DNA of 64,000 nt, taken from contig BSBK01000522.1 of the NCBI GenBank assembly GCA_027943335.1, positions 1,486,001-1,550,000 of the forward strand. Direction: 5' to 3'. This DNA is from Chamaecyparis obtusa. Its lineage: Eukaryota; Streptophyta; Pinopsida; Cupressales; Cupressaceae. The notes under the pieces were generated by a model. It was not told the origin of the DNA, searched no databases, and saw nothing but the letters and a program-made list of their open reading frames with translations. Below are positions 46,190 through 56,553 of the stretch, piece after piece (within the stretch, counting starts at the first letter, position 1; each line of letters begins with the position of its first letter). Made by a program: the position numbers and the translations under genes.

Positions 46190-48990
46190 TTATGTAAACT
46201 TTGTTGTCCAATTGAAGAGTTGCCAACATGATGTGAACATGCTATCCAAAGACCTTAAAATGTGAGACATGGGAAACAAGATGTATTTTGGAACACAAAT
46301 TTAGGTCCAATTTGTAAGTGGCTATGCCAACCTATTATAACATTTATTATGATTTATATAATTTTGGTGCTAACTTTTGATTCTTCAAGAACATTTGATT
46401 GCATGGTTGTAGGCATAGAAATATGATGTCCTCTTAGGTGAATATGTAGTTGGAGTAATGCTGACCTATTTGTAGTTTCATATGGTTTTGAGATTAGGTA
46501 AAATAATCCTTGAGAGGTTGGAGTAGATTTTCCTTGTGATTGAGTGAAGCAACATGTGCCTTGCAAGCAACTTGAGATTGCTTGCAAGGTAAGATGTGTG
46601 AGATGGTGATAGTCATAAATGACTTCATATATATGGTGTCATCTTGGTTCAACAACTAATTAACTAATTAAGAGGCATTTAGCTAGAGATAGTTGCTTAG
46701 CTTGGCGAATCTATCACTCCAACATATAGTAATGTAAATAAGTTTCTTGCCATGTACTAAATATTTTTATTTTACCATCAGTTTGCTAATGTTGGGCCAA
46801 ACTCATTTTAGTTGTAATTCTTGCAACTTAATCAACTCTTATTAGAAGTTACTAGTGAAGGTCAGATAAGTCACAACATTCTGGCATGTTTTGAGACATT
46901 TCACTGAGGTTATCTTGTATGGATATTTGAATTCGACACATCTATTTTTGGAGTTATGATACACATGTTAATATGATTCCAGTTATGGTGATTGATAAAT
47001 GCTATCAAATAATTATTTGTAGGATCAATTTATTTGATCTTATTTATCATTTTCGTGTATATGGTTAATTCTATGGCATAGAGGACTTATTTGAAGGAGG
47101 CTTGTGCAATAGTAGAAATTTTATAAGGATGATGAAAAAAAGATCATACTTAGAAAGATGATAACCAATTTGTTGTTGTCTTTAGGCAACCCCTCAATAA
47201 AATCTATGGAAATATTTGTCCATGGAGTACTTGGAATTGGTGATACCTAGAGTGCTTGGGATGTATATAACCATTTTTTATGGCATTGATACATATCACA
47301 ATCTTCAACAATATTATTAATTTATGTCCTATGTTAGACCAATAGGAGTTTTATTTTTCTCTTTCATGCATCTTTGAGAAGCTATAATGCACATAAGAAC
47401 TGATGTATTTAAGTATTGTAAGAATTTGTCCTGAAGAGAATACCCACAAGAAACATAAATCAATAAATGACCACATCAAGAGTACCTTGGCTCAAAGGGG
47501 GACTAATATTAATGGATGAACTGTTGAACATGTGCATGCTACTACCATTCTTCTTGTTTAACCTCTTGCAACTAGCTTGCAATTGTACGGATAAAGCACA
47601 TAATAGCATATGGTCTTCACATTTTTTAGATAGGGCATTTCTCATGGCATTGTTTCACTCTTTTTAGATAATTTAATAATCATAACGTAACAATTTAGAA
47701 CCCATTTATGTTGTTTAATATAAAAACTAATTGTTCCAAGAAATGCTTTTAAGGTTGTATTAACATCTCTTAATGTAAAATTGTAACCACGAGATTTGGA
47801 TGGTACTGGATATATATATAAAACCAAAAACTTACTTGCAAATTCCTTGTTAATGAATGGCATAAGCCTTTTTCTTATATCAAGACTAAAAATTAGTGGT
47901 AGCTAGATCATTAATCTAACTTGGAGAAGTAGGCTCTAGCAAATCATCTAACAACTCATCAACTATAGGATTATGAAACTTGTCTTTAATAGTAATTGTA
48001 TTTTGCTCTTGAATCTTCATGCAATTGCTATGATTTTTTTAAATTTTGGATATGATCACTAGGAAGGTATAAAAACTAACACTAATTGAACTACTCTCTC
48101 ATCAAGTAGCTCACTAACCATCTTGTCAATTTCTATTTTCTATATAAAGGGGTATTGATATAATTGAATGTTTGGTTGGTGACTATCCAAAATTAGTTAT
48201 GGTATGGTCTTGTGAGTGTTGAGGTGGCAATCCTTGAGGTTTTGCAAATACTTGAAAATTCTTGTCAAGGACTAATTGCAAGTCCAAGAATTTAGTTGAG
48301 TTCACCAATATTTTCACTTGTACGAAAAAATTCAAGCCACGGTCCCTTGAGGAACCTTTTCAATAACTTCTAAATGTGATGCCAAGTAATAATATAGGTT
48401 TCCCATTTTCATGGCATTTTAAAATATATTTGTGTCCCTTAGCCATGAATTGCATAATCATTTTAGTGATATCCATAGGATAGGTCTCTACATGTGAAGC
48501 AACAAGGCCTCAAAACTATATGCAACCATCTAATGTAAGTATGAAGATTTTGAATTTTAATTACTCATTGAATTATAAACATTTTGACATTTCCCTTCCA
48601 AACCAATGTACCTCCTCATGAATATCTTCATAAATTATTGATTTCATGTCAATATGCTTGCTTGCCCATTTGAGGATTCCTAAGGTTATGAGTGTTGCTA
48701 GAGTCAATAAAGATGGTTAGAGAATGCTCTTGAAGTAGCCTAACACCTTCATATTTTGGGATGTTGTGATCTCTGCTAATGAACACACATAAATTTTGGG
48801 GCTTGAGCCATTACTCAAACCAATCTCTTCAAGTTGTTCCTCAACTAGACTTTCTTTTATAAGTCTACAATGTTTGTTATGCAAAATGTGTCTAACCATT
48901 TTATAATATGGTTTTTATTTTGTACATGTATCACCTAATGTATACTTCTCATCATATGGTACAACCCCTTCACCTTATATACATGAAAAT
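46190..48990 (-). pseudogene. Old Ty3/gypsy pol relic (protease to integrase end)
   Basis: Reading right to left on the minus strand: a decayed zinc-knuckle/protease boundary (KYTLGHTCTK-like residues near 48950, then TSQNMKVLGYFKSIL near 48770-48720); the RT lead-in DLQLVLDKNFQVFAKPQGLP (about 48290-48220); TIKDKFHNPIVDELLDDLLE (about 47990-47940); integrase words SPIPSTPWTNISIDFIEGLP (about 47250-47180); and a C-terminal IATYKLDLNLCSKIHLVSHV (about 46330-46270). The order matches gypsy pol, and the wording resembles the plant chromovirus-type Del/Tekay group, though no chromodomain was seen. Dozens of stops and frameshifts make it ancient. The gag part would lie to the right, where element 1 is inserted. 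Confidence 0.7.
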
Positions 48991-49101
48991 CTTTTGCGTG
49001 AAAACCCCCATAAAATGTCATTGTATTAACACACTTACAAAGCACAGTCTATCATAAATAGATTGAACCTAGGGATACTTCTTACTTCCACATAGCCAAT
49101 A

Positions 49102-49991
49102 TGACATAGGACAGGGAAGGAGGAACCAATTAAGGACAATCCTCACAATTAGCCAAACACCACAATGCGGAATTACTCAACAAGACAATGCTTTTTAACT
49201 GAATTTTCATTAACATGCCCGTTTGTAAGGCCTTCCGGGTTATGGCCAATTACAATCAAGAAACAGTTTTGCAGGATCAACAAAGATCCAAGCCAACTCT
49301 AGCTAGTCCAGTTTTGAAAACAATCTACAACTGATGGAAACCCTAAGGCAGATCTGAACTAGAGCTTGCAAGCCTCTAAGCAATCTCTTTGTCTCCAAGC
49401 AAACAAACCACTAGCTCTGTTGTTACAAACTATCAGATAACAATATGATCTTCAAGATCTCGCAGGATCCAGATCTAATCACCCTCCAATCTCCTTCTTA
49501 AACAACTACCTAGACACTCCTTAAATACTAATCTTCAACTACAAGTTGGCTGGATGACATAATTAACTCCTAAGCCAAGTTGGCTCCTACTACAAACAAA
49601 TATTAAATGCAACAAAAGTTGGCTCTCAAATAGCCTTACAAACATTTAATTCTCCATGTCGGCCTGAAGATCTACATAGGAGAATACAACAAAAGATACC
49701 AACAATAAATGCACTAAGTTGGCCAACCAAATCACCAAGAACTCCAGTCGGTAAGCCAGAACTACCGAGTGCCAAAGAAACAACCGAGCACCAATGAAAC
49801 AATAGACCAAGCCAAGCAACACAGAGCAACCCAGACATCACCGAACACAAGGGGTTTCACCGAGTTCCTTCAGCGACCGAGCTTCCTTCAATAATCAAGA
49901 CCGTCGGTTAAAGCTGCAACTGAGTAACACAGAACCAAAACAACACACCACCATGCAGATTCACCAAGTACCCTAGAATGCCCCTGCATCA
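49102..49991 (-). repeat. Element 1, 3' LTR
   Basis: 890 bp. Read on the + strand it starts 'tgacataggacagg' and ends 'cccctgcatca'. It shares the whole layout with the LTR at 55642-56548 (aagcaaacaaaccactagct, ccagtctcct). The U3 part near its right end carries several CCGAG words. Confidence 0.92.
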
Positions 49992-50316
49992 AACACTCTA
50001 GGTTCGAAAAGATGTTCTCATAGGCTGGAAGAACATCTTTTGGGATTCAACACATAAACCTTGAACTGGTTCTTCACATACATGTCCTCCAACTTTTCAT
50101 CTTGCATGCTCTTCCACTTCTATTTTCTTTGTCTTTTCAAGTCTTTCCTTGATAATACATAGGCTTGTTCTCCATACTGATTGTCATTCCTCTCAGGATC
50201 CGCCAACTCAACTCGGCTACCAATACTCAGATTCCTCCTACCGAGTGTTGTATCCAGCAAAGGCATCAGGGAAAACTTCATGTCATCCTTCTCAATAGTA
50301 AACACATTGTTGACAC
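49992..50316 (-). pseudogene. Element 1, distal protease/linker coding remnant
   Basis: The minus-strand frame contains NVFTIEKDDMKFSLMPLLD, then LSIGSRVELADPERNDNQYG, and runs to KDLKRQRK. It is the continuation of the protease-RT linker interrupted by element 2, and it parallels residues in element 2 at 51614-51390. In gypsy relatives this segment precedes RT; here it is followed within about 150 bp by the LTR, so RT and integrase are absent. Confidence 0.75.
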
Positions 50317-51206
50317 TGATGCAGTCAAGGATGGTGGATCCAATTAAGGACAGTCCAAACCTTGCAGCCAATACCCAACACAACGGAATACTCAACAACA
50401 AAATAATTGTTTAACTTTGATATTCATTAACATGCCCGACTGTAATGCCTTCCGGGTTAGGGCCAATTACAATCAGAAACAATTCTGTAAGATCACAAGA
50501 TCCAATACAACACTAGCTAGTTCAGTTCTGAAAACAATCAGCAACTGATGGAAACCCTAAGGCAGATCTAAACTTGAGCTCGCAAGCCTCCAAGCAATCT
50601 CCTTGTCTCCAAGTGTGCAATCACTAGCTCTGTAACTACAAACTATTAGATACAATCTTATTTGCAAGATCATGCAAAATCTTTTCCACAACTTCGCCAA
50701 CTTCAGCTTTCAGAACCTTAGATCTGATGTGCTAAGTCTCCAAGCCATGAACTTCTGATGATCTCCTGATTATCCCCTAAACATCTACCCAAACATCTTA
50801 TAAATACTAATCATCAGCCACAAGTCAGCTAGATGAAACCATTAACTCCCCCCAACAATTATTAAATGCAATACAAGTCGACATCAAAATAGCCTTACAA
50901 ACATTTAATCCAACAGGTTGGCCTATAACAACAGCCACCAACAATAAATGCACCAAGTCGACCCAACAAATCACACATAACTCAAGTCGGTAAACTAGAA
51001 CTACCGAGCAACAGTGAAATAACCGAGCATGCCAAGCATCACCGAGCACCGCAGGCATCGTCGAGTAACACTTTCACCGAGCGCCAGAGATTACCGAGCT
51101 TCCTTCAATGACCGAGACTGTCAGTCAAGGTTGCAACCGAGTAACACCGGCCAAACACACTCCTCCCATGCAGATTGACCAAGTACCCTAGAATGCCCTT
51201 GCATCA
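50317..51206 (-). repeat. Element 2, 3' LTR with CCGAG cluster
   Basis: 890 bp. Between about 51003 and 51140 there are seven CCGAG words plus one TCGAG (CTCGG on the coding strand). This is within roughly the first 200 bp of U3, where enhancer or promoter repeats are common. The same cluster appears in the other three LTRs with losses. Confidence 0.9.
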
Positions 51207-51389
51207 GACACCCCAGGTTCAAAAAGATGTTCATATGTGAGAAGAACATCTTCCAATATTTAGCACATAAACCCCAAACTGATTCTTCACATACAAGTCC
51301 TCCACCTTTTTAGCTTCCATACACTTCCACTTCAACTTTCTCTGTCTCTTCGGGTCTTTTCTTGACAACACACAGGTCTATTCTCCATA

Positions 51390-52161
51390 CTAATCATTCA
51401 TTTTCTCTGGATCTACCAACTCAACTTGGCTACCAATACTCAAGCTTCTCCTACCGAGCATTGTATCCAGCAAAGACATCAGGGAAAACTTCCTGTCATC
51501 CTTATCAATAGTAAACACATTTCTTACACAGTCATACATAGCTCTGCAATCATATTGCCAAGGACTATCGAGCAATATATCACAACTATTCATCTTCACA
51601 ATATCACATAACACAAGATCCTTATACTGGCCAATCTAAACATCAATAAAGCATTGTTCTCTTACTTCTAGAGCATGAACATCTTGTAACTAGACAATCC
51701 CATAAGGACAAGGATGCTTCATTCTATTCAACCCAAGTTTCTGAACCATGTCCTCAGCAACAAGGTTATCACTACTACCACTATCAACAATAACATCACA
51801 GAGTTTACCTCCAGACTTGCATCGGGTCCTAAACAAATTACTCTTCTGACAAGGTTCCTCCTTTGTACCGAGCAATGTTTGCCAAAGCGGCAAGTTATCA
51901 AATTCAAGTTCATTCTCATTCACCACAACAGTTTGTCGGTCACCAAGCTTCTTCTGTGTACATTCAAAAGAATGGTGTCCTTCCTCTCCATAGTTATAGC
52001 AAGTACCCTTAAAGATAACTCTACCTATCTTCTTCGGTTCCACAGGTTCCTGTTCATCTTCTACATCAGTTGGTTTATCCTTCACCGAGTGATCAATCTT
52101 TTCCTTCCCTTGGGGATTACTACGTTGTTTCCTCTTCAACTTATCTTCTACCTTTAGAGCA
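51390..52161 (-). pseudogene. Element 2, zinc knuckle and aspartic protease with two shared stops
   Basis: After a TAG at 52162-52164 the frame continues with a Lys-rich linker, a knuckle CYNYGEEGHHSFEC (second Cys changed to Tyr), and the protease motif DVIVDSGSSDNLVAEDMV (catalytic DSG). At 51690-51692 and 51636-51638 in-frame TAG codons interrupt the domain. Beyond them VLCDIVKMNSCDILLDSPWQ resembles the end of gypsy protease (D-[IV]-LLGRPW). The frame then runs to about 51390 and soon reaches the LTR. The same two stops are in element 1. Confidence 0.82.
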
Positions 52162-52940
52162 TACTAATAAGCATCTTCAATAGAATCAATCTTCAGCATA
52201 CCAAGCTCATCCTGAATATTGAATCTCAAACCATTCACATACCGAGCTACCTTTTCCTTACTAAGCTCTCGGTGTCCAGACCGAATAGTAAGTTTGTAGA
52301 ACTCCTCGGTATAATCTTCAACAAACAGATCCTTCTGTTTTAGATTGTACAACTTCTTAAACAAGTCAAGCTCATAGTCAGAAGGTATGAACTTAGCTTT
52401 CAGTTTTGTCACCATCAACCTCCACTGATTGGTCTTCATTTCACCTTCATCTCCTCTATCTCTTTGTAGTTCTTTCCACCAAAGAGCAGCATGTCCTTTC
52501 AACTTTGTCTGTGCTAATCTCATTTGAAGAGGATCTTCAATTTCTTCCAACTCAAAGAAATCTTCAAGTTCACCAATCCAATCAATCAAGTTCTTGGGCT
52601 TCAAAGTACCAGAGAAAGTAGAAACTTCCATTCGGTAATTGCTACTTAACCGAGCTCCAAATCTAGGCAACCGAGTAGTTATGTCTTCACCAGATCTATC
52701 CCTCCGGTCATCACCACTAGATCTAGCAGGTTCAAAGTCTTCACTAGCTTCCTCATAACCATCTTCAGTACCAACATTCTGAGGTACACCAGCAACAACT
52801 CTCATGATCTCGGTGACCATGTCATTCTTCATCAACTCCATCTCAGATCTGAAATCTGATTTCACCTTCTTTGTAATCTTAGATTCAATAGTATCACAGA
52901 GATCTACAAGTACTCTAGGGTCCAATCTTCTCGGAGGCAT
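52162..52940 (-). pseudogene. Element 2 gag
   Basis: The frame starts MPPRRLDPRVLVDLCDTIES at 52940 and runs 258 codons to TAG at 52162-52164. It contains the core of plant gypsy Retrotrans_gag: FSGTLKPKNLIDWIGELEDF, LAQTKLKGHAALWWKELQ, then KLKAKFIPSDYELDLFKKL and VEDYTEEFYKLTIRS. Upstream in-frame residues to 53048 lie near the LTR and are unlike Gag, so the MPPRR start is preferred; element 1 gag starts at the same motif. The terminal TAG replaces a CAG (Gln) found in element 1, a C-to-T change at a CHG site. Up to there gag is intact. Confidence 0.9.
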
Positions 52941-53176
52941 CCTTAAAGATAAGAGAAACCCTCTGCAACAAACCCTACACCGACCACCTTGTGGAAATCT
53001 CCAAGTTGTATGCAAGTCAAATCTCAACCTTCCACCTTGAACAAACAACTAGGGCAAGATCCATAAGTTCAGTGCTTCAGATCTGCAATCTAGATCATAC
53101 AATCTCTTCACAAACAAGATCAACTTTGCAAGATCAGCCTTACTAGGTCAACCTTCGCTCCACAAGATCAACTCTC

Positions 53177-53188
53177 GCTTTGATACCA
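53177..53188 (-). promoter_or_regulatory. Primer binding site of element 2
   Basis: On the minus strand TGGTATCAAAGC, two bases from the LTR end; one mismatch to the initiator tRNA-Met complement. Confidence 0.85.
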
Positions 53189-53190
53189 CC

Positions 53191-54123
53191 TGACGCAGTC
53201 AAGGATGGTGGATCTAGTTAAGGACAATCCAAACCTTGCAACCAATACTCAACACAGTGGAATACTCAACAACACAACATCAAAATAATTGTTTAACTCT
53301 AAATTTCATTAACATGCCCGACTGTAAGGCCTTCCGGGTTAGGGCCAATTACAATCAAAAACAATTCTGCAAGATCAAAGGATCCAATACAACACTAGCT
53401 AGTTTAGTTCTGAAAACAATCAGCAATTGATGAAAACCCTAAGGAAGATCTAAACTTGAGCTTGCAAGCCTCCAAGCAATCTTCTTGTATCCAAGTGTGC
53501 AACCACTAGCTCTGCAACTACAAACTATCAGATACAATTTGATCTACAAGATCATGCAAGATCTTTTCCACAACTTTGCCAACTTCAGCTTTTAGAACCT
53601 CAGATCTGATGCGCTAAGTCTCTAATTCATGAACTTCTGATGATCTCTTGATTATCCCCTAAACATCTACCCAAACATCTTATAAATACTAATCATCAGC
53701 CACAAGTCGGCTGGATGAAACCATTAACTCCCCACAACAATTATTAAATGCAATACAAGTCAGCATTAAAATAGCCTTACAAACATTTAATCCAACATGT
53801 CGGCCTATAAAAACAACTACCAACACTAAATGCACCAAGTCAGCCCAACAAATCACATAGAACTCCAGTTGGTAAACCGAAACTACCGAGCAACAATGAA
53901 ATAACCGAGCATGCCAAGAATCGTCGAGCACCAGTGTCGACTAAGCATCACAGGCATCACCGAGTAACACTTTCACTGAGCGCTAGAGATTACTGAGTTC
54001 CTTTAGTGACCAAGCTTCCTTCAATGACCGAGAACGTCAGTCAAGGCTGCAACTGAGTAACACTGACAAAAACACACACCTCCCATGCAGATTCACCGAG
54101 TACCCTAGAATGCCCCTGCATCA
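53191..54123 (-). repeat. Element 2, 5' LTR
   Basis: 933 bp, matching 50317-51206 by eye at roughly nine positions in ten. It has a short extra block in the CCGAG region (about 53930-54010) and 'cacaacatc' near 53275. Confidence 0.9.
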
Positions 54124-54128
54124 GACAC

Positions 54129-54509
54129 AATCATACATAGCTCTGCAATCATATTGCCAAGGTCTACTGAGCAATATATCATAACTATTCATCTCCACAA
54201 TATCACACAACACTAGATCCTTATACTGGCCAATCTAAAAATCAGCAAAGCACTGCTCCCTCACTTCCAGAGCATGAACATTTTGCAACTAGCCAATCCT
54301 ATAAGGATGTGGATGTTTCATTCTATTCAAACCAAGTTTCTGAACCATGTCCTCAGATTATTAGTACCACTGTCAACAATTACATCACAATGTTTACCTC
54401 TAGACTTGCACCAAGTTCTGAACAAATTACTCGTCTGACAAGGTTCCTCCTTTACACCGAGCAATGTTCTCCAAACTAGCAAGTTCTTAGATTCAGGTTC
54501 ATTCTAAAT
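54129..54509 (-). pseudogene. Element 1, proximal protease remnant
   Basis: Minus-strand residues correspond to the protease of element 2 but are more decayed: the DSG region is damaged near 54380-54350. In-frame TAG codons occur at 54289-54291 and 54235-54237, the same positions relative to each other (54 bp apart) as in element 2. The nested element 2 was inserted just beyond, at 54124. Confidence 0.75.
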
Positions 54510-55535
54510 GTTCTGATTTACCACAGAAGTCCGTTGGTCACCAAGCTTCTTCTGTGTACACTCAAAATAATGGTGTCCTTCTTCACCACAATTATAACAA
54601 GTACCCTTAAAGATAACCCTACTTGTCTTCTTCGGTTCTATAGGTTTTGGTTCATCTTCAATAGTTGGTTTATCCTTCACCGAGTGATCAATCTTTTCCT
54701 TCCCTCGGGGATTACCATGTTGTCTCCTTTTCAACTTATCTTTTTCCTTCAGGGCATACTGATAAGCATCTTCAACCGAATCAATCTTCAACATACCAAG
54801 CTCATCTTGAATATTAAATCTCAAATCATTCACATATCGAGCTACTTTTTCTTTACCAAGTTCTTTGTGTCCAGACTGAATAGTCAATTTATAGAACTCA
54901 TTGGTATAGTCTTCCACGGTCAAATCTTTTTGCTTCAGATTTTGCAACTTCTTAAACAAGTCAAGCTCATAGTCAGGAGGTATGAACTTAGCTTTCAATT
55001 TAGTCACCATCAACCTCCTCCGATTGATCTTCATTTCACCTTCATCTTCTCTATCTCTTTGTAATTATTTCCACCAAAGAGAAACCTGTCCTTTCAACTT
55101 AGTCTATGCTAATCATACTCGAAGAGGATATTCAATTTCTTCAAGCTCAAAGAAGTCTTCTAATTCACCAATCCAATCAATCAAGTCCTTGGGTTTCAAA
55201 GTACCAGAGAAAGTAGAAACTTCCATTCGGTAACTAGTACTTAACCGAGCTCTAGATCTATGCAACCGACCAATTCTGTCTTCACCAGATCTGTCTCTCC
55301 AGTCATCTCTACTAGATCCAGCAGCTTCAAAGTCTTCAGCAACTTCCTCATAACCATCATCAGTACCAATATTCCTCGACATACCAGCAATAGCTCTCAT
55401 GACATCAGTGATCATGTCATTCTTCATCAATTTCATCTTAGATCTAAAATCAACTTTAACTTTCTCTGTAATCTTCGATTCCATAGCATCACAGAGATCT
55501 GCAATCGCTCTAGGGTCCAATCTTCTTGGAGGCAT
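54510..55535 (-). pseudogene. Element 1 gag
   Basis: The frame starts MPPRRLDPRAIADLCDAMES at 55535 and stays open to about 55113. It is broken by a stop/frameshift around 55110-55040, then resumes as LMVTKLKAKFIPPDYELDLF, VEDYTNEFYKLTIQSGHKEL, a Lys-rich linker and an intact knuckle CYNCGEEGHHYFEC (C-x2-C-x4-H-x4-C) near 54600-54560. The sequence is collinear with element 2 gag. Because the middle is damaged here and the knuckle is damaged in element 2, neither copy encodes a fully normal Gag. Confidence 0.88.
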
Positions 55536-55627
55536 CCTTCAATATTTTTGAAAACCCAAAGCAATAAGTCACCAACAAGATCCTGGTGAAAACATCCTTA
55601 ACTAGTGTACACACTCAAGATCTTCAA

Positions 55628-55639
55628 GCTCTGATACCA
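55628..55639 (-). promoter_or_regulatory. Primer binding site of element 1
   Basis: On the minus strand an exact TGGTATCAGAGC, two bases (GG) from the LTR end, complementary to initiator tRNA-Met. Confidence 0.9.
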
Positions 55640-55641
55640 CC

Positions 55642-56548
55642 TGACACAAGACAGGCAAGGAGGATCTAATTAAGGACAATCCTCACAAGCAACCAAACAC
55701 CACAATGTAGAATTACTCAGTAAGACAATATTTTTTAGCTGAATTTTCATTAACATGCCCGGCTGTAAGGCCTTCCAGGTTATGGCCAATTACAATCAAG
55801 AAACAGTTCTGCAGGATCAACAAAGATCCAAGCCAACTCTAGCTAGTCCAGTTCTGAAAAATAATCAGCAATTGATGGAAACCCTAAGGCAGATTTGAAC
55901 TTGAGCTCGCAAGCCTCCAAGCAATCTCCTTGTCTCCAAGCAAACAAACCACTAGCTCTGCTATTACAAACTATTATATAACAATTTGATCTTCAAGATC
56001 TCGCAGGATCCAGATCTAATCACCCTCCAGTCTCCTCCTTAAACAACTACTCAGACACTCGTTAAATACTAATCTTCAGCCACAAGTCGGTTGGATGACA
56101 TAATTAACTCCTAAGACAAGTCAGATCCTACTACAAACAAATATTAAATGCAACAACAGTTAGCTCTTAAATAGCCTTACAAACATTTAATTCTCCATGT
56201 CAGCCTCAAGATCTACATAAGAGAGTACAACAAAATATACCAATAATAAATGCACCAAGTCGGCCAACCGAATCACCAAGAACTCTAGTCGGTAAGCCAT
56301 AACTACTGAGCACCAGAGAAACAACCGAGCACCAGTGAAACAACTGACCAAGCTAAGCAACACCTAGCAACCCAGGCATCACCGAGCACAAGTTCCACCG
56401 AGAACAAGAGGTTTCACCGAGTTCCTTCAGCGACCGAGCTTCCTTCAATAACCAAGACCGTCAATTATAGCTGCAACTGAGTAACACAGAACCAAAAAAA
56501 CACACCACCATGCAGATTCACCAAGTAACCTAGAATGCCCCTACATCA
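55642..56548 (-). repeat. Element 1, 5' LTR
   Basis: 907 bp. On the + strand it starts 'tgacacaagacaggc' and ends 'cccctacatca', directly followed by the caata duplication. It contains the CCGAG-rich U3 cluster at about 56315-56450. Confidence 0.92.
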
Positions 56549-56553
56549 CAATA

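Larger units (their letters stand above)
50317..54123 (-). mobile_element. Element 2: sister element nested inside element 1
   Basis: LTRs at 50317-51206 and 53191-54123, interior 51207-53190. Perfect duplications gacac (50312-50316 and 54124-54128) lie within element 1 coding DNA. The minus-strand primer site at 53177-53188 reads TGGTATCAAAGC (one change from the tRNA-Met type), two bases from the right LTR. The layout, gag, protease remnant and lack of RT/integrase are as in element 1, and both belong to one family that therefore transposed at least twice. Confidence 0.95.
49102..56548 (-). mobile_element. Element 1: non-autonomous gypsy-type gag-pro retrotransposon
   Basis: LTRs at 49102-49991 and 55642-56548 start (minus strand) TGATGCAGGGGCATTC-like or TGATGTAGGGG and end TGTCA. 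Perfect duplications caata flank the element (49097-49101 and 56549-56553). The primer site TGGTATCAGAGC (minus) lies two bases inside the right LTR. Subtracting the nested element 2 and one copy of its duplication leaves about 3.6 kb with gag and a protease-like stretch but no RT, RNase H or integrase. It is inserted next to the old gypsy relic at 46.2-49.0 kb. Confidence 0.93.

Noticed and set aside
51714..52157. 147-codon + strand frame
   Set aside because: Antisense shadow of the element 2 protease/knuckle coding DNA.
54534..55064. 176-codon + strand frame
   Set aside because: Antisense shadow of element 1 gag; the minus-strand reading has clear Retrotrans_gag and zinc-knuckle motifs.
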